The notes below the pieces were generated by a model. It was not told the origin of the DNA and searched no databases. It saw only the letters and a list, made by a program, of their open reading frames with translations. A stretch of DNA of 64,000 nucleotides from Hyphomicrobiales bacterium (GTDB taxonomy: Bacteria > Pseudomonadota > Alphaproteobacteria > Rhizobiales > Rhizobiaceae). Below, one piece after another: positions 43,805 through 51,353 of this stretch; the stretch's first letter is position 1; each line of letters opens with the position of its first letter. Location of the stretch: NCBI GenBank assembly GCA_900473805.1, contig UCMS01000027.1, positions 1-64,000 on the forward strand, given 5' to 3'. A program made the translations under genes and the position numbers.

Positions 43805-45403
43805 TTACTCGGCGATGTCGACGTTTTCGAAGGTGAAGTCACCCAGCGGGCTCTGGACGAAACCGGAGACTTCCTTGCGCATCGGAACAACCGAGAGCGA
43901 GTGGTCGAGGGTCGCCCAGGGTGCTTCGCGCTTGAAGACCGTCTGTGCTTCTTCGTAGAGCTTGGTGCGCTCGGCCTGATCGGAGGTAACCTTGGCCTTC
44001 TTCACCAGCGCGTTGAACTCTTCGTTGCACCACTGAGCGCGGTTGTTTCCGCCTACAGCTTCGCAACCAAGAAGTGTGTCGAGGAAGTTGTCCGGATCGC
44101 CGTTGTCGCCGGTCCAGCCAAGCATGACAGCACCGTCGCGATCCTTGGCCTTCGAACGGTCGAGATACTCTGCCCATTCGTAAGAGACGATTTCGACCTT
44201 GACGCCGATCTTGGCGAAGTCGTCCTGCATGATTTCAGCAGCGCGACGTGCGTTCAGCATGTAGGGACGCGAAACCGGCATAGCCCAGATCTTCATCGAG
44301 AGATCCTTGACGCCGGCTGCTTCGAGTTCCTTCTTGGCAACGTCCAGGTCGTAGGCGTCGTCCTGCGTGGCTTCGTTGTACGACCACATGGTCGGCGGGA
44401 TCGGGTTCTTGGCCGGAGTTGCCATCCCCTGGAAGACGGCATCAACGATGGCTTCCTTGTTGATCGCCTTGTTCAGCGCCTTGCGCACTTCCGGCTTGTC
44501 GAACGGAGCCTGGGTCGTGTTGTAGGCGAGATAGGCGACGTTCAGGCCTTCCTGTTCCATCACCGTGAGCGACGGATCAGCCTTCATCGACTCGACGTCG
44601 GCAGCGTTCGGGAACGGCATCAGGTGGCATTCGCCAGCCTTGAGCTTCTGGTAACGAACGGCAGCATCCGTGGTGATGGCGAAGACGAGGTCATCGATCT
44701 TCGGTGCGCCACCCCAGTAGTCGGCGTTCTTCTTGTAGCGGATGACGGCATCCTGCTGGTAGCCGACGAAGACGAACGGACCGGTGCCAACTGGCATCTG
44801 GTTCAACTGTTCCTTCTTGCCTTCGGCTTCCAGCTTGTCGGCATATTCCTTCGACAGGATCGAGGCGAAGGGCATGGCGAGGTTGGCGAGGAACGGCGCT
44901 TCCGGACGGTTCAGGACGAACTTGACCGTCAGGTCATCAACCTTCTCGATCGACTTGATCAGTTCCGGGAAGCCCATGCCGGCGGCATATTCCCAAGAGG
45001 TACCGGCAACATACTGGTTCCAAGGGTGGTCGGCCTTGATCTGGCGTTCCAGCGAGAAGATGACGTCATCGGCATTCAGGTCGCGCGACGGCGTGAAGAA
45101 TTCGGTGGTGTGGAATTTGACACCCGGGCGGAGCTTGAAGGTGTATTCCGTGCCTTCAGCGTTCACTTCATAGCTTTCGGCGAGGCCGGCTTCCGCCTCG
45201 GTGGTGCCCGGCTTAAATTCCATCAGACGGCTGTACACCGGATGAGCAGAAGCGTCGAAAGTCGTGCCGGCGGTGTACATGCCGGGGTCGAAGCCCTCAG
45301 GCGAACCTTCCGAGCAGTAGACGAAAGTCTTGGCGCTGGCCGCGCCCGACAAGAAGGTCGCCGCAGCGAGCGCCGCAGCAGCAAAGGCGAATTTGGTTTT
45401 CAT
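43805..45403 (-). CDS. dppA: Dipeptide ABC transporter substrate-binding protein DppA
   Basis: A 532-residue cluster C binding protein with a signal peptide (residues 1-24, cleavage after ASA). Mature chain begins 'KTFVYCSEGSPEGFDPGMYT', highly typical of DppA, and includes 'LRPGVKFHTT' and 'MLGWTGDNGDPDNFLDTLLGC'. GGGAGACTGTTG before the ATG at 45403 fixes the start. First gene of dppABCDF; delivers di- and oligopeptides, possibly also haem or aminolevulinate as in other DppA proteins. Confidence 0.93.
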   Translation of the reverse strand: MKTKFAFAAAALAAATFLSGAASAKTFVYCSEGSPEGFDPGMYTAGTTFDASAHPVYSRLMEFKPGTTEAEAGLAESYEVNAEGTEYTFKLRPGVKFHTTEFFTPSRDLNADDVIFSLERQIKADHPWNQYVAGTSWEYAAGMGFPELIKSIEKVDDLTVKFVLNRPEAPFLANLAMPFASILSKEYADKLEAEGKKEQLNQMPVGTGPFVFVGYQQDAVIRYKKNADYWGGAPKIDDLVFAITTDAAVRYQKLKAGECHLMPFPNAADVESMKADPSLTVMEQEGLNVAYLAYNTTQAPFDKPEVRKALNKAINKEAIVDAVFQGMATPAKNPIPPTMWSYNEATQDDAYDLDVAKKELEAAGVKDLSMKIWAMPVSRPYMLNARRAAEIMQDDFAKIGVKVEIVSYEWAEYLDRSKAKDRDGAVMLGWTGDNGDPDNFLDTLLGCEAVGGNNRAQWCNEEFNALVKKAKVTSDQAERTKLYEEAQTVFKREAPWATLDHSLSVVPMRKEVSGFVQSPLGDFTFENVDIAE

Positions 45404-46131
45404 CAACAGTCTCCCAAAGGCGAGGACGGCAACCCGTCCCACCGGTTCTTTTGGTTCCGCAGCGCGTGGATCGCGCCCGTGTTTTTCGGGTCCGGCCGCA
45501 AGCCGAATCCGGCAATCTGTTCCAAGGGCTGGAAAGTCGCAAAATGACAACCCGCCAGCGCCGCCTGTTAGATCACTAATGCAGTGTCTTATCGGCTTGA
45601 AAAATGTTGTAAAGAGAAATTCTGCCGCATTTCCCCTGCAATTCGGTCCAGATTTTGGCAAATCGTTGGCCTTGCGCACAATCATTCGGCGTCGTCGCGA
45701 GTTCGCCTTAAAGATTCAAGACGTCGCGATCACCAAATTGGTCGAGATTTTTACCAAATTCCGTTGATCGCGTCGCAACAAGAAAAGCGGCTTTGCGACC
45801 ATTCAGGTCGTATAACCCGTCCGAGCGTCCCGGTCGCGCTGTTTACGGTATTGCCAGGCCACGCGTCGAAGTGGGCACCCTTCCCTTGCGGCGAGCCAAT
45901 TGCAATCGAGACCGGACTGACAGAGGTCCACCTACCAAGATGCGAATATGGTGAATGGAATACCCCATCATGCACCAGGTCGCCGCTGTGCTGGTGAGCG
46001 CCAAATGGCGGCGGACTGTTGACAGCTGTCAACAGGCGCTGCGCTCATAAAGCATTTGAGATCGAAGGGCGTGGCCAAGTTCGGCAGCGTTGAGCGAGGT
46101 TACGCACCCAACCTCAGAATTGAACTCGGTT
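45404..46131. other. Non-coding region upstream of dppA
   Basis: This 728-base stretch holds no convincing gene; its open frames lack family features and ribosome sites. It is AT-richer than its surroundings. ACCAAATT occurs at 45732 and again at 45753, 21 bases apart, the first copy forming the inverted repeat ACCAA-A-TTGGT. A 20-base palindrome lies at 46016-46035. The dppA promoter must lie at its left side on the minus strand, but I see no strong match. Confidence 0.6.
46016..46035. promoter_or_regulatory. Long perfect palindrome, copy 1
   Basis: CTGTTGACAGCTGTCAACAG is a perfect 20-base palindrome. Its inner 16 bases recur at 46492-46507. It lies downstream of the WGR gene (minus strand) and upstream of dppA. 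Probably a dimeric repressor site. Confidence 0.7.
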
Positions 46132-46374
46132 TCAAGACGGTCGATAGCCGCGGCGAAGTTTACCGGTGCGGAGGTCGCCCATCACCCGCAAAGCAACCTC
46201 CATCGTCGGCACCACAAATTCCCGGCTTTGCCCCCGCGTGCCGATCCGCCCCCAGTTACGCCGGATGACGATCTCGCCGAACAGAGTTGCTTCCAAGGTC
46301 ACGCGATAGAAGCGCGCCATGTTGCGGGTAGGATCGTAGCGGCGGAGATGGATGCAGTCTGCGGATCTGGTCAT
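46132..46374 (-). CDS. WGR-domain protein
   Basis: An 80-residue protein consisting of one WGR domain ('CIHLRRYDPTRNMARFYRVTL', 'IVIRRNWGRIGTRGQS', C-terminal 'RRGYRPS'). WGR domains occur in PARPs, MolR and many small rhizobial proteins, and are thought to bind nucleic acids. I chose the ATG at 46374 with CGGAG nine bases upstream; it gives the usual size of free-standing WGR proteins, while the longer frame to 46509 runs into a palindromic operator. The gene is bracketed by two copies of that palindrome. Function unknown. Confidence 0.78.
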   Translation of the reverse strand: MTRSADCIHLRRYDPTRNMARFYRVTLEATLFGEIVIRRNWGRIGTRGQSREFVVPTMEVALRVMGDLRTGKLRRGYRPS

Positions 46375-46491
46375 GAACGGATTCTCCGGCAGAGCCATGA
46401 ATTGGTCCAACGCATAATATGAATCGATCCAGGCACCTCGATTCACCGCTCTGATGGATCCGAAGCGCCGGGCCGCCGCAAACCGGGTGAG

Positions 46492-46507
46492 GTTGACAGC
46501 TGTCAAC
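46492..46507. promoter_or_regulatory. Long perfect palindrome, copy 2
   Basis: GTTGACAGCTGTCAAC, identical to the centre of the palindrome at 46016-46035 and 474 bases from it. It lies between the divergent WGR and SDR genes, where it could overlap a TTGACA -35 box on either strand. Confidence 0.7.
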
Positions 46508-46649
46508 ACTTCCAGCCCTCACCGCGGACGCCGTGCTGAAATCTGTGGAATGGCCCTTGCGCTGCCGCTGGAGACAGGGATCATGGCGCCGCATTTTGAA
46601 TGCGGAGCAGCGGCACGGGCCGCCGTTCCGCGGCACGAGGAGGAGCAAC

Positions 46650-47465
46650 ATGGGAAGAATGGACGGCAAGTTTGCCGTGGTTACCGGCGGCACCCAAGGA
46701 TTGGGCGCGGAGGTCGCGCGCCTGTTTGCAGAGCGGGGTGCCGCGGGTCTCGTCATCTGCGGTCGCAGCGCCGACAAGGGGAAGGCAAGGGCCGAAGACC
46801 TACGACAGCGTTACGGATGTCGCGTTGAATTCGTCTCCGCCGACCTCGCGGAAGTCGACGCATGCCGCGAGGTTATCGCCACGGCCAGGAGCGCCTTCGG
46901 TCGGATTGACGCCCTGGTCAATGTCGCAGCCATCACCGATCGCGGCACTATCCTCGACACCGATCCCGCCCTCTTCGATCGCATGTTCGCCATCAACACA
47001 CGCGCCCCGTTTTTCCTGATGCAGGATACTATCAAGCTGATGATCGAGACCGGCACGGAAGGGACGATCGTCAACATCTCCTCCATGTCGGCTATGGCCG
47101 GCCAACCCTTTATCGCCGCCTATTGCGCGTCTAAGGGTGCCATCGACACGCTCACCCGCAACACCGCCTTTGCCCTGCTGAAGAACCGCATTCGCGTGAA
47201 CGCACTCAACATCGGCTGGATGGCAAGCGACGGTGAAGACCGTATCCAGCGGGAGCACCATGGCGCCGATCCAGACTGGCTGTCCCAGGCAGCCGCGCGG
47301 CAACCCTTTGGCCGGCTGGTGGATCCTGCAGAAGTGGCCCGCGCCTGCGCCTATCTTTCATCTGCGGAGTCGGGCCTCATGACCGGCGCCACGATCAACT
47401 TCGATCAGTCGGTGTGGGGCGCCTATGAAGACAGTCCCCACCCGAGCGTCGCGATGACGGTATGA
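46650..47465 (+). CDS. Short-chain dehydrogenase/reductase (SDR) family oxidoreductase
   Basis: A 271-residue classical SDR: cofactor motif 'TGGTQGLG' (residues 12-19), 'NVAA' (variant of NNAG), catalytic Ser in 'VNISSMS' and 'AYCASKGA' giving the YxxxK pair. 'ICGRSADKGKARAEDL' suggests NADP preference by its basic residue after the second strand. AGGAGGAGCAAC precedes the ATG at 46650. Substrate unknown. Its promoter region includes the second palindrome, so it may share a regulator with the WGR gene. Confidence 0.87.
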   Translation: MGRMDGKFAVVTGGTQGLGAEVARLFAERGAAGLVICGRSADKGKARAEDLRQRYGCRVEFVSADLAEVDACREVIATARSAFGRIDALVNVAAITDRGTILDTDPALFDRMFAINTRAPFFLMQDTIKLMIETGTEGTIVNISSMSAMAGQPFIAAYCASKGAIDTLTRNTAFALLKNRIRVNALNIGWMASDGEDRIQREHHGADPDWLSQAAARQPFGRLVDPAEVARACAYLSSAESGLMTGATINFDQSVWGAYEDSPHPSVAMTV

Positions 47466-47775
47466 CGGAATTGCCCGACGGGCTGCGTGCGCCCTTTGAC
47501 GTGTGTGCACCCGGCCCGTCGTCGTGCTGGACGTCAGGGCGGATAGTCTGGGAACATGCCGAGGCTCTAGCATCGTGGCGCTCGACACAACCTGTGAATC
47601 TTTGACAAAAAACCAGCGTCCTGGAGCCTAGACGCTTCCCCCGGGAAGCCCCTTGCACTACCTTGGAGTCGCGAGACGCGTTGACACCCGACATCGGGTT
47701 TGCGAGGCGATGAGGGAGTGGCGAACCCTAACGCTTGGATAGCTTTCGTTTTACGTTTCGTTTACCATAAATTCA
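47466..47775. other. Intergenic region with two small dyads
   Basis: 310 bases without a convincing gene. Inverted repeats GCTTCCC-CC-GGGAAGC (47634-47649) and ACCCGA-CA-TCGGGT (47686-47699) lie before the RHE_PE00001 gene, the second overlapping a TTGACA at 47681-47686. GACGGGC...GCCCGTC near the left end could be a weak terminator for the SDR gene. Confidence 0.5.
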
Positions 47776-48891
47776 ATGTCTTATGATCTGGCACATCTGC
47801 CCGTGAAAACCCTGCTGCGCCCTGCCATTGACGCGGCCGCAGCTCTTGCGCGGCTCGATGAACGGATCTCTTGCTCCAGCCTCGGCCCAGGCTTACTCGA
47901 ACGAGCCCATTTCGCAGACGCCTGCGCCTCGCTCTGGGTCGACGGTGAACTTGTGAATGTAGAGGACCTCGTCCTGCATTCGGACGGCCACGATATCCGT
48001 ACCCCGACGCATGAACTCACCATTGCCCGCGATGTCCTGCGATGCCGCAGACGGATTGCCTCACATGCCCCCGAATGGGCGCTCAGCCCGGCCGGACTGA
48101 GCGCCTTGCGCGGATTGCTCCTGATAGCGCCGGAGACGAAGAGCTTGCCGCAGAGACCAATGGATGCAGCATCAATCGACGCCGCCGATGGCCCGGAAAG
48201 GGAGAATGAGGATGCGCTCACGCGAGAACTCAGATCCCTCGATGCTTTGCTGAAACGAACAGAGGCAACCCTTGCCGGCGCGACCTCGTCGACAGTCCGA
48301 CGCTCTCGCGAGCGCGACCCCTTCCTCTACGATATGGATTGGGACGAAGATGCACGACTGGAGGAATGGCTCCAGATCCTGCATCGGACTGCAGATCTGC
48401 CTCCTGTCTTTCAGGCGGTCATCGCGCTGGACGCCTGGAACGCGCTGGCCGTGCTTCAGCACGCCCCGTGGCTTGGGCGGCTGCTCGCAGCCGCAATACT
48501 TCGACAGTCGAGACTGACGACCGCCGGACATCTCGTCACTTTCAATCTCGGGCTGAAAACCGTGGCCATCGATCGGCGGCGGCATGCAGACCGGGACGTG
48601 CGCCTGCTTGCTGTCACCCAAGCGCTGCAGGCGGCAGCCGAAATCGGGCTCAGGGAGCACGACCGGTTGGCGCTTGCCCGACAGGTGTTGGAACGCAAGC
48701 TTCAGGGACGACGCACCTCGTCGCGCCTTCCGGCGCTCATCGACCTCGTCATGGCGCGGCCACTGGTCTCCGCCGCTATGGTGGGCGAGACGCTCGGGGT
48801 GACGCAACAGGCAGCCCGCCGCATCGTGGCCGAACTCGGCTTGCGCGAAATGACGGGCAGGGGACGCTTCAGGGCCTGGGGAATTCTCTAG
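47776..48891 (+). CDS. RHE_PE00001/DUF1612-family protein with C-terminal HTH
   Basis: A 371-residue protein of a family largely restricted to rhizobia and often plasmid-borne: DUF1612-type central region ('WALSPAGLSALRGLLL', 'DPFLYDMDWDEDARLEEWLQIL') and a C-terminal helix-turn-helix ('ALIDLVMARPLVSAAMVGETLGVTQQAARRIVAELGLREMTGRGRFRAWGIL'-type, residues about 315-371). The C-terminal arrangement recalls the wing of Fic/RHE proteins. Function unknown; DNA binding likely. No Shine-Dalgarno sequence is visible, and CATAAA lies 5-10 bases before the ATG, so the mRNA might be leaderless. Confidence 0.75.
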   Translation: MSYDLAHLPVKTLLRPAIDAAAALARLDERISCSSLGPGLLERAHFADACASLWVDGELVNVEDLVLHSDGHDIRTPTHELTIARDVLRCRRRIASHAPEWALSPAGLSALRGLLLIAPETKSLPQRPMDAASIDAADGPERENEDALTRELRSLDALLKRTEATLAGATSSTVRRSRERDPFLYDMDWDEDARLEEWLQILHRTADLPPVFQAVIALDAWNALAVLQHAPWLGRLLAAAILRQSRLTTAGHLVTFNLGLKTVAIDRRRHADRDVRLLAVTQALQAAAEIGLREHDRLALARQVLERKLQGRRTSSRLPALIDLVMARPLVSAAMVGETLGVTQQAARRIVAELGLREMTGRGRFRAWGIL

Positions 48892-48971
48892 CCGGGACGA
48901 AGCCCGCTTGCGGCGAAAGGATCATCGACACCACCGCAACGGCTGGCATCGGGACAGCCCGGGGAGGGGGG

Positions 48972-49469
48972 TCACCGGGAGAGCCGCTGTTCGTCGTCGA
49001 TCAAGGTAAGACGCGACGGAGCGACCGAACCCCACCCCCAGAGCACCAGATTGAGGTCGTCTTCAGTCGAGCCAGGTGCGAAACTTCTGACCAGAAGGCC
49101 GTGGTAACCGGCAGACACCAGTTCTCTTGCAAAGGCCTGCGTTCTCGCTTCACCCTTAGTCTTCATCTGATCCCGCCAAGTTGGATCCGCGAGGAGGGAC
49201 GCGGTCATGCCGATGCGCGACAGCTCGGCGCCGTCCCGGGTATCGAAGACCCGCTCGATATCCGCATCATAGGCAATCAATGTGGTGGGCTGCAGACGAC
49301 CGGCCTGGTTGGCCTCCCGCAGCGCCGTCATCACGGACAGGCACGTGTAGAGGGCCGGCGTACCCTTCCTGTTGAAGCGACCGCCATAGAGTTCTGCCCC
49401 GCGACCCGACAAAGGCTCGCGCGCAAAAACTGGATTGAGCGCTCTGTAGAGCTTCCCCTGAAATCGCAT
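48972..49469 (-). CDS. RES-domain toxin
   Basis: A 165-residue RES toxin ('LYRALNPVFA', 'GGRFNRKGTPALYTCLSVMTALREA', 'LLVRSFAPGSTEDDLNLVLWGWG'). RES toxins of RES-Xre systems degrade or ADP-ribosylate around NAD metabolism and stop growth unless bound by the antitoxin. The conserved Arg, Glu and Ser that name the domain are present in these segments. It starts six bases after the antitoxin stop. Its C-terminal region opposes the RHE_PE00001 gene. Confidence 0.88.
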   Translation of the reverse strand: MRFQGKLYRALNPVFAREPLSGRGAELYGGRFNRKGTPALYTCLSVMTALREANQAGRLQPTTLIAYDADIERVFDTRDGAELSRIGMTASLLADPTWRDQMKTKGEARTQAFARELVSAGYHGLLVRSFAPGSTEDDLNLVLWGWGSVAPSRLTLIDDEQRLSR

Positions 49470-49475
49470 CGGCCG

Positions 49476-49826
49476 TCAGGCATGGACGCCGGCATCGACG
49501 GCGTCGATATAGTCAAGAACCTCTTCGGCACGGCCATCACGCACCAGCTGCATCGCCGTCATCCCGGAGAAACCCGGCAGAGGCTCGGAACGGTACCAGG
49601 CATAGGCCATCAGCGCCGATCCGAAGCGCGGCTCGACCTTGTTGACGACCTCGGTCATCTCTCGCAGACGTCGCTGGGTCTTGTCCGAGCGGATCCGATC
49701 CTTGCGCTGGATGGCATCCTTGCCCAGCCCGGCGGTCCGAGCGATTTCCTCGCTGGTCGTGCGCAGAACTTCCGCGATCTTACGCGGCGAAAACAGGCCG
49801 TCATCGGCGTATTGGGCAAGTCCCAT
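49476..49826 (-). CDS. Xre/MbcA/ParS-type antitoxin
   Basis: A 116-residue antitoxin: N-terminal helix-turn-helix-like part ('FSPRKIAEVLRTTSEEIARTAGLG') and a C-terminal MbcA/ParS/Xre toxin-binding domain ('EVVNKVEPRFGSALMAYAWYRSEPLPGFSGMTAMQLV'). It should neutralise the RES toxin and repress its own promoter. TATATT and TTGAAT boxes lie upstream. Confidence 0.88.
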   Translation of the reverse strand: MGLAQYADDGLFSPRKIAEVLRTTSEEIARTAGLGKDAIQRKDRIRSDKTQRRLREMTEVVNKVEPRFGSALMAYAWYRSEPLPGFSGMTAMQLVRDGRAEEVLDYIDAVDAGVHA

Positions 49827-49862
49827 GTGATGGCCTCTGTTTCATCTCAAACATTCTGCCGC

Positions 49863-49891
49863 AATATAGCGTCAATTTTTTTGGCATTCAA
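49863..49891 (-). promoter_or_regulatory. Promoter of the RES-Xre operon
   Basis: On the minus strand TTGAAT (49891-49886), 17 bases, TATATT (49868-49863); the start codon is about 37 bases downstream. Tight autoregulation by the antitoxin is usual for such pairs, but no clear repeat is seen. Confidence 0.5.
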
Positions 49892-50041
49892 GGGTGGCGC
49901 GGGGGAGGGGAGGGCGGCAGTTGGCATCTTCATCGCCATTAGCGTCTTGCACATTCAAGTCGTCCTTCTGCGGATTCTTGGAGCCGCAGCCCGATCCGCC
50001 CCGTTGAAGCTGGCGCTTGGCGTCGGGGCGCCGTCACCACA

Positions 50042-51223
50042 TCATCGTACATCCGTCCAAAGTGTCCTCATCACCATTTCCGCCAGGCGCCGGCCGGAAA
50101 AGGTCGGCGGCCAGGCGAGGGTGAGCTTCAGGTCATAGGCCGGGTCAAGAGCAATCGCCGATAGCGGCTCGTCAATATCGGAGAAGGACGCCTCCGGTAG
50201 CACGGCGAGAAAGCCGTGTTGCAGAACGAGGTTGACTAGGATCGGCAGAGAATCGACTTCCACCAGCGTCATCGCCTCCCGCTCGGCCTCCGTCATCAGC
50301 CCGTCTAAAAGATCGGAAAAGCGCTGACGCAGTCCGCTGCGCTTGCTCGGCACGGCAACTGGCAGTCGTTGCAACAGACTCCGCAGACTTTCCGCGCTGT
50401 CGCTCATTAGAGCCGGCTGCCCGACGACCGCGAGCCGAAGGCTTGCAACGATCTTCTGCTCCAGATGCGAAGGCACGAGATCAGTGTCGAGCAAGGCAAG
50501 GTCAAACTGCCCAGACTGCAGTCCCGCGAGCAGGTCCTCGGCCGTCGTGCTGGAGATAAAGAGCGGCGTCTTCGGCCGCTCCGAGAGCCAGCGCGCGGCA
50601 AGAGCCGCGAGTTGCCGCGCCGTCTCACTTTCATGTCCGAGCGGGATGATGGTACCGAGCCGGAATGTCGAGATGGTCCGGCGAAACGCGTTGTCGGCCT
50701 GTCCGGTCATGCTCTGCCAGGTGGTCTCCAACATTTCGGCCAGCACCATGAGTGCACGACCGACCGATGTCGGCTGCGTGCCCCGGCCGCTGCGCTCAAG
50801 GAGGGGCTGGCCAACCATTGCTTCGAGGCCTGCGATCTGTCGCGACAAGTGCGGCTGGCCCGTCTGCAGACTTTGTGCCGCTCGCCGGATGCTGCCGGAC
50901 CGCACGACCTCGCAAAACCGTCGTAAAGCGAGGAGGCTCACGGTGTTTACCGGTTTAGAGCCAGGTCGGGCAGGCACGAAGAGACCATGCAGCTTCAGGC
51001 AGATGTCCGCTGCTCGCTCCAACTCCGATCGCAGGCGCTGCGCCTCGAGTGTGGGAGCACTTCGCGAGGGCGCCTTGATGATCAACGGCGTGGCAAGCGC
51101 CTTTTCCAAACGGGAAAGAGCGGCCGATACGCTGGCAACGGGACGTCCCAGCGAACGCGCAGCCTGACGCAGTCCCCCTGTCGTCAAAACCGTGTGCCCC
51201 GCAATCAGCGTGAACGTATCCAT
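50042..51223 (-). CDS. LysR-family regulator with two N-terminal HTH domains
   Basis: A 393-residue protein. A first LysR-like winged helix occupies about residues 5-62 ('GGLRQAARSLGRPVASVSAALSRLEKAL'), a second about 92-150 ('GSIRRAAQSLQTGQPHLSRQIAGLEAMVG'), followed by a single LysR effector domain. Normal LysR proteins are about 300 residues with one HTH. The ATG at 51223 follows AAGGACCGGA and begins right before the first HTH. Divergent from the hydantoinase-urocanase-like operon across 130 bases with a GGGATATCCC palindrome, so it is the likely regulator of that operon. Confidence 0.85.
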   Translation of the reverse strand: MDTFTLIAGHTVLTTGGLRQAARSLGRPVASVSAALSRLEKALATPLIIKAPSRSAPTLEAQRLRSELERAADICLKLHGLFVPARPGSKPVNTVSLLALRRFCEVVRSGSIRRAAQSLQTGQPHLSRQIAGLEAMVGQPLLERSGRGTQPTSVGRALMVLAEMLETTWQSMTGQADNAFRRTISTFRLGTIIPLGHESETARQLAALAARWLSERPKTPLFISSTTAEDLLAGLQSGQFDLALLDTDLVPSHLEQKIVASLRLAVVGQPALMSDSAESLRSLLQRLPVAVPSKRSGLRQRFSDLLDGLMTEAEREAMTLVEVDSLPILVNLVLQHGFLAVLPEASFSDIDEPLSAIALDPAYDLKLTLAWPPTFSGRRLAEMVMRTLWTDVR

Positions 51224-51276
51224 TCCGGTCCTTGGCGGAAGGGGACACGGCCATCCGCATCCCCTGTTCAACATAT

Positions 51277-51286
51277 GGGATATCCC
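51277..51286. promoter_or_regulatory. Palindrome GGGATATCCC between the LysR gene and its operon
   Basis: A perfect ten-base palindrome midway between the divergent starts at 51223 and 51354. Candidate site for the tandem-HTH LysR regulator; it does not follow the simple T-N11-A form. Confidence 0.35.
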
Positions 51287-51353
51287 GCTTCGACGATAAA
51301 GCAATACACTTCCATTGCTGACATCACACAGGGCGGCCGCAAGGGAGAAGGTC

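Noticed and set aside
43901..45547. A 548-codon frame antisense to dppA
   Set aside because: Shadow of dppA; no plausible ribosome site or family match.
45584..45997. Possible 137-codon gene upstream of dppA
   Set aside because: No ribosome site, atypical composition with many Arg and Ser from frame shadowing, and no family feature.
48339..50138. A 599-codon frame crossing the RHE_PE00001 gene and the RES-Xre pair
   Set aside because: Crosses three well-supported genes on both strands and has no recognisable domain.
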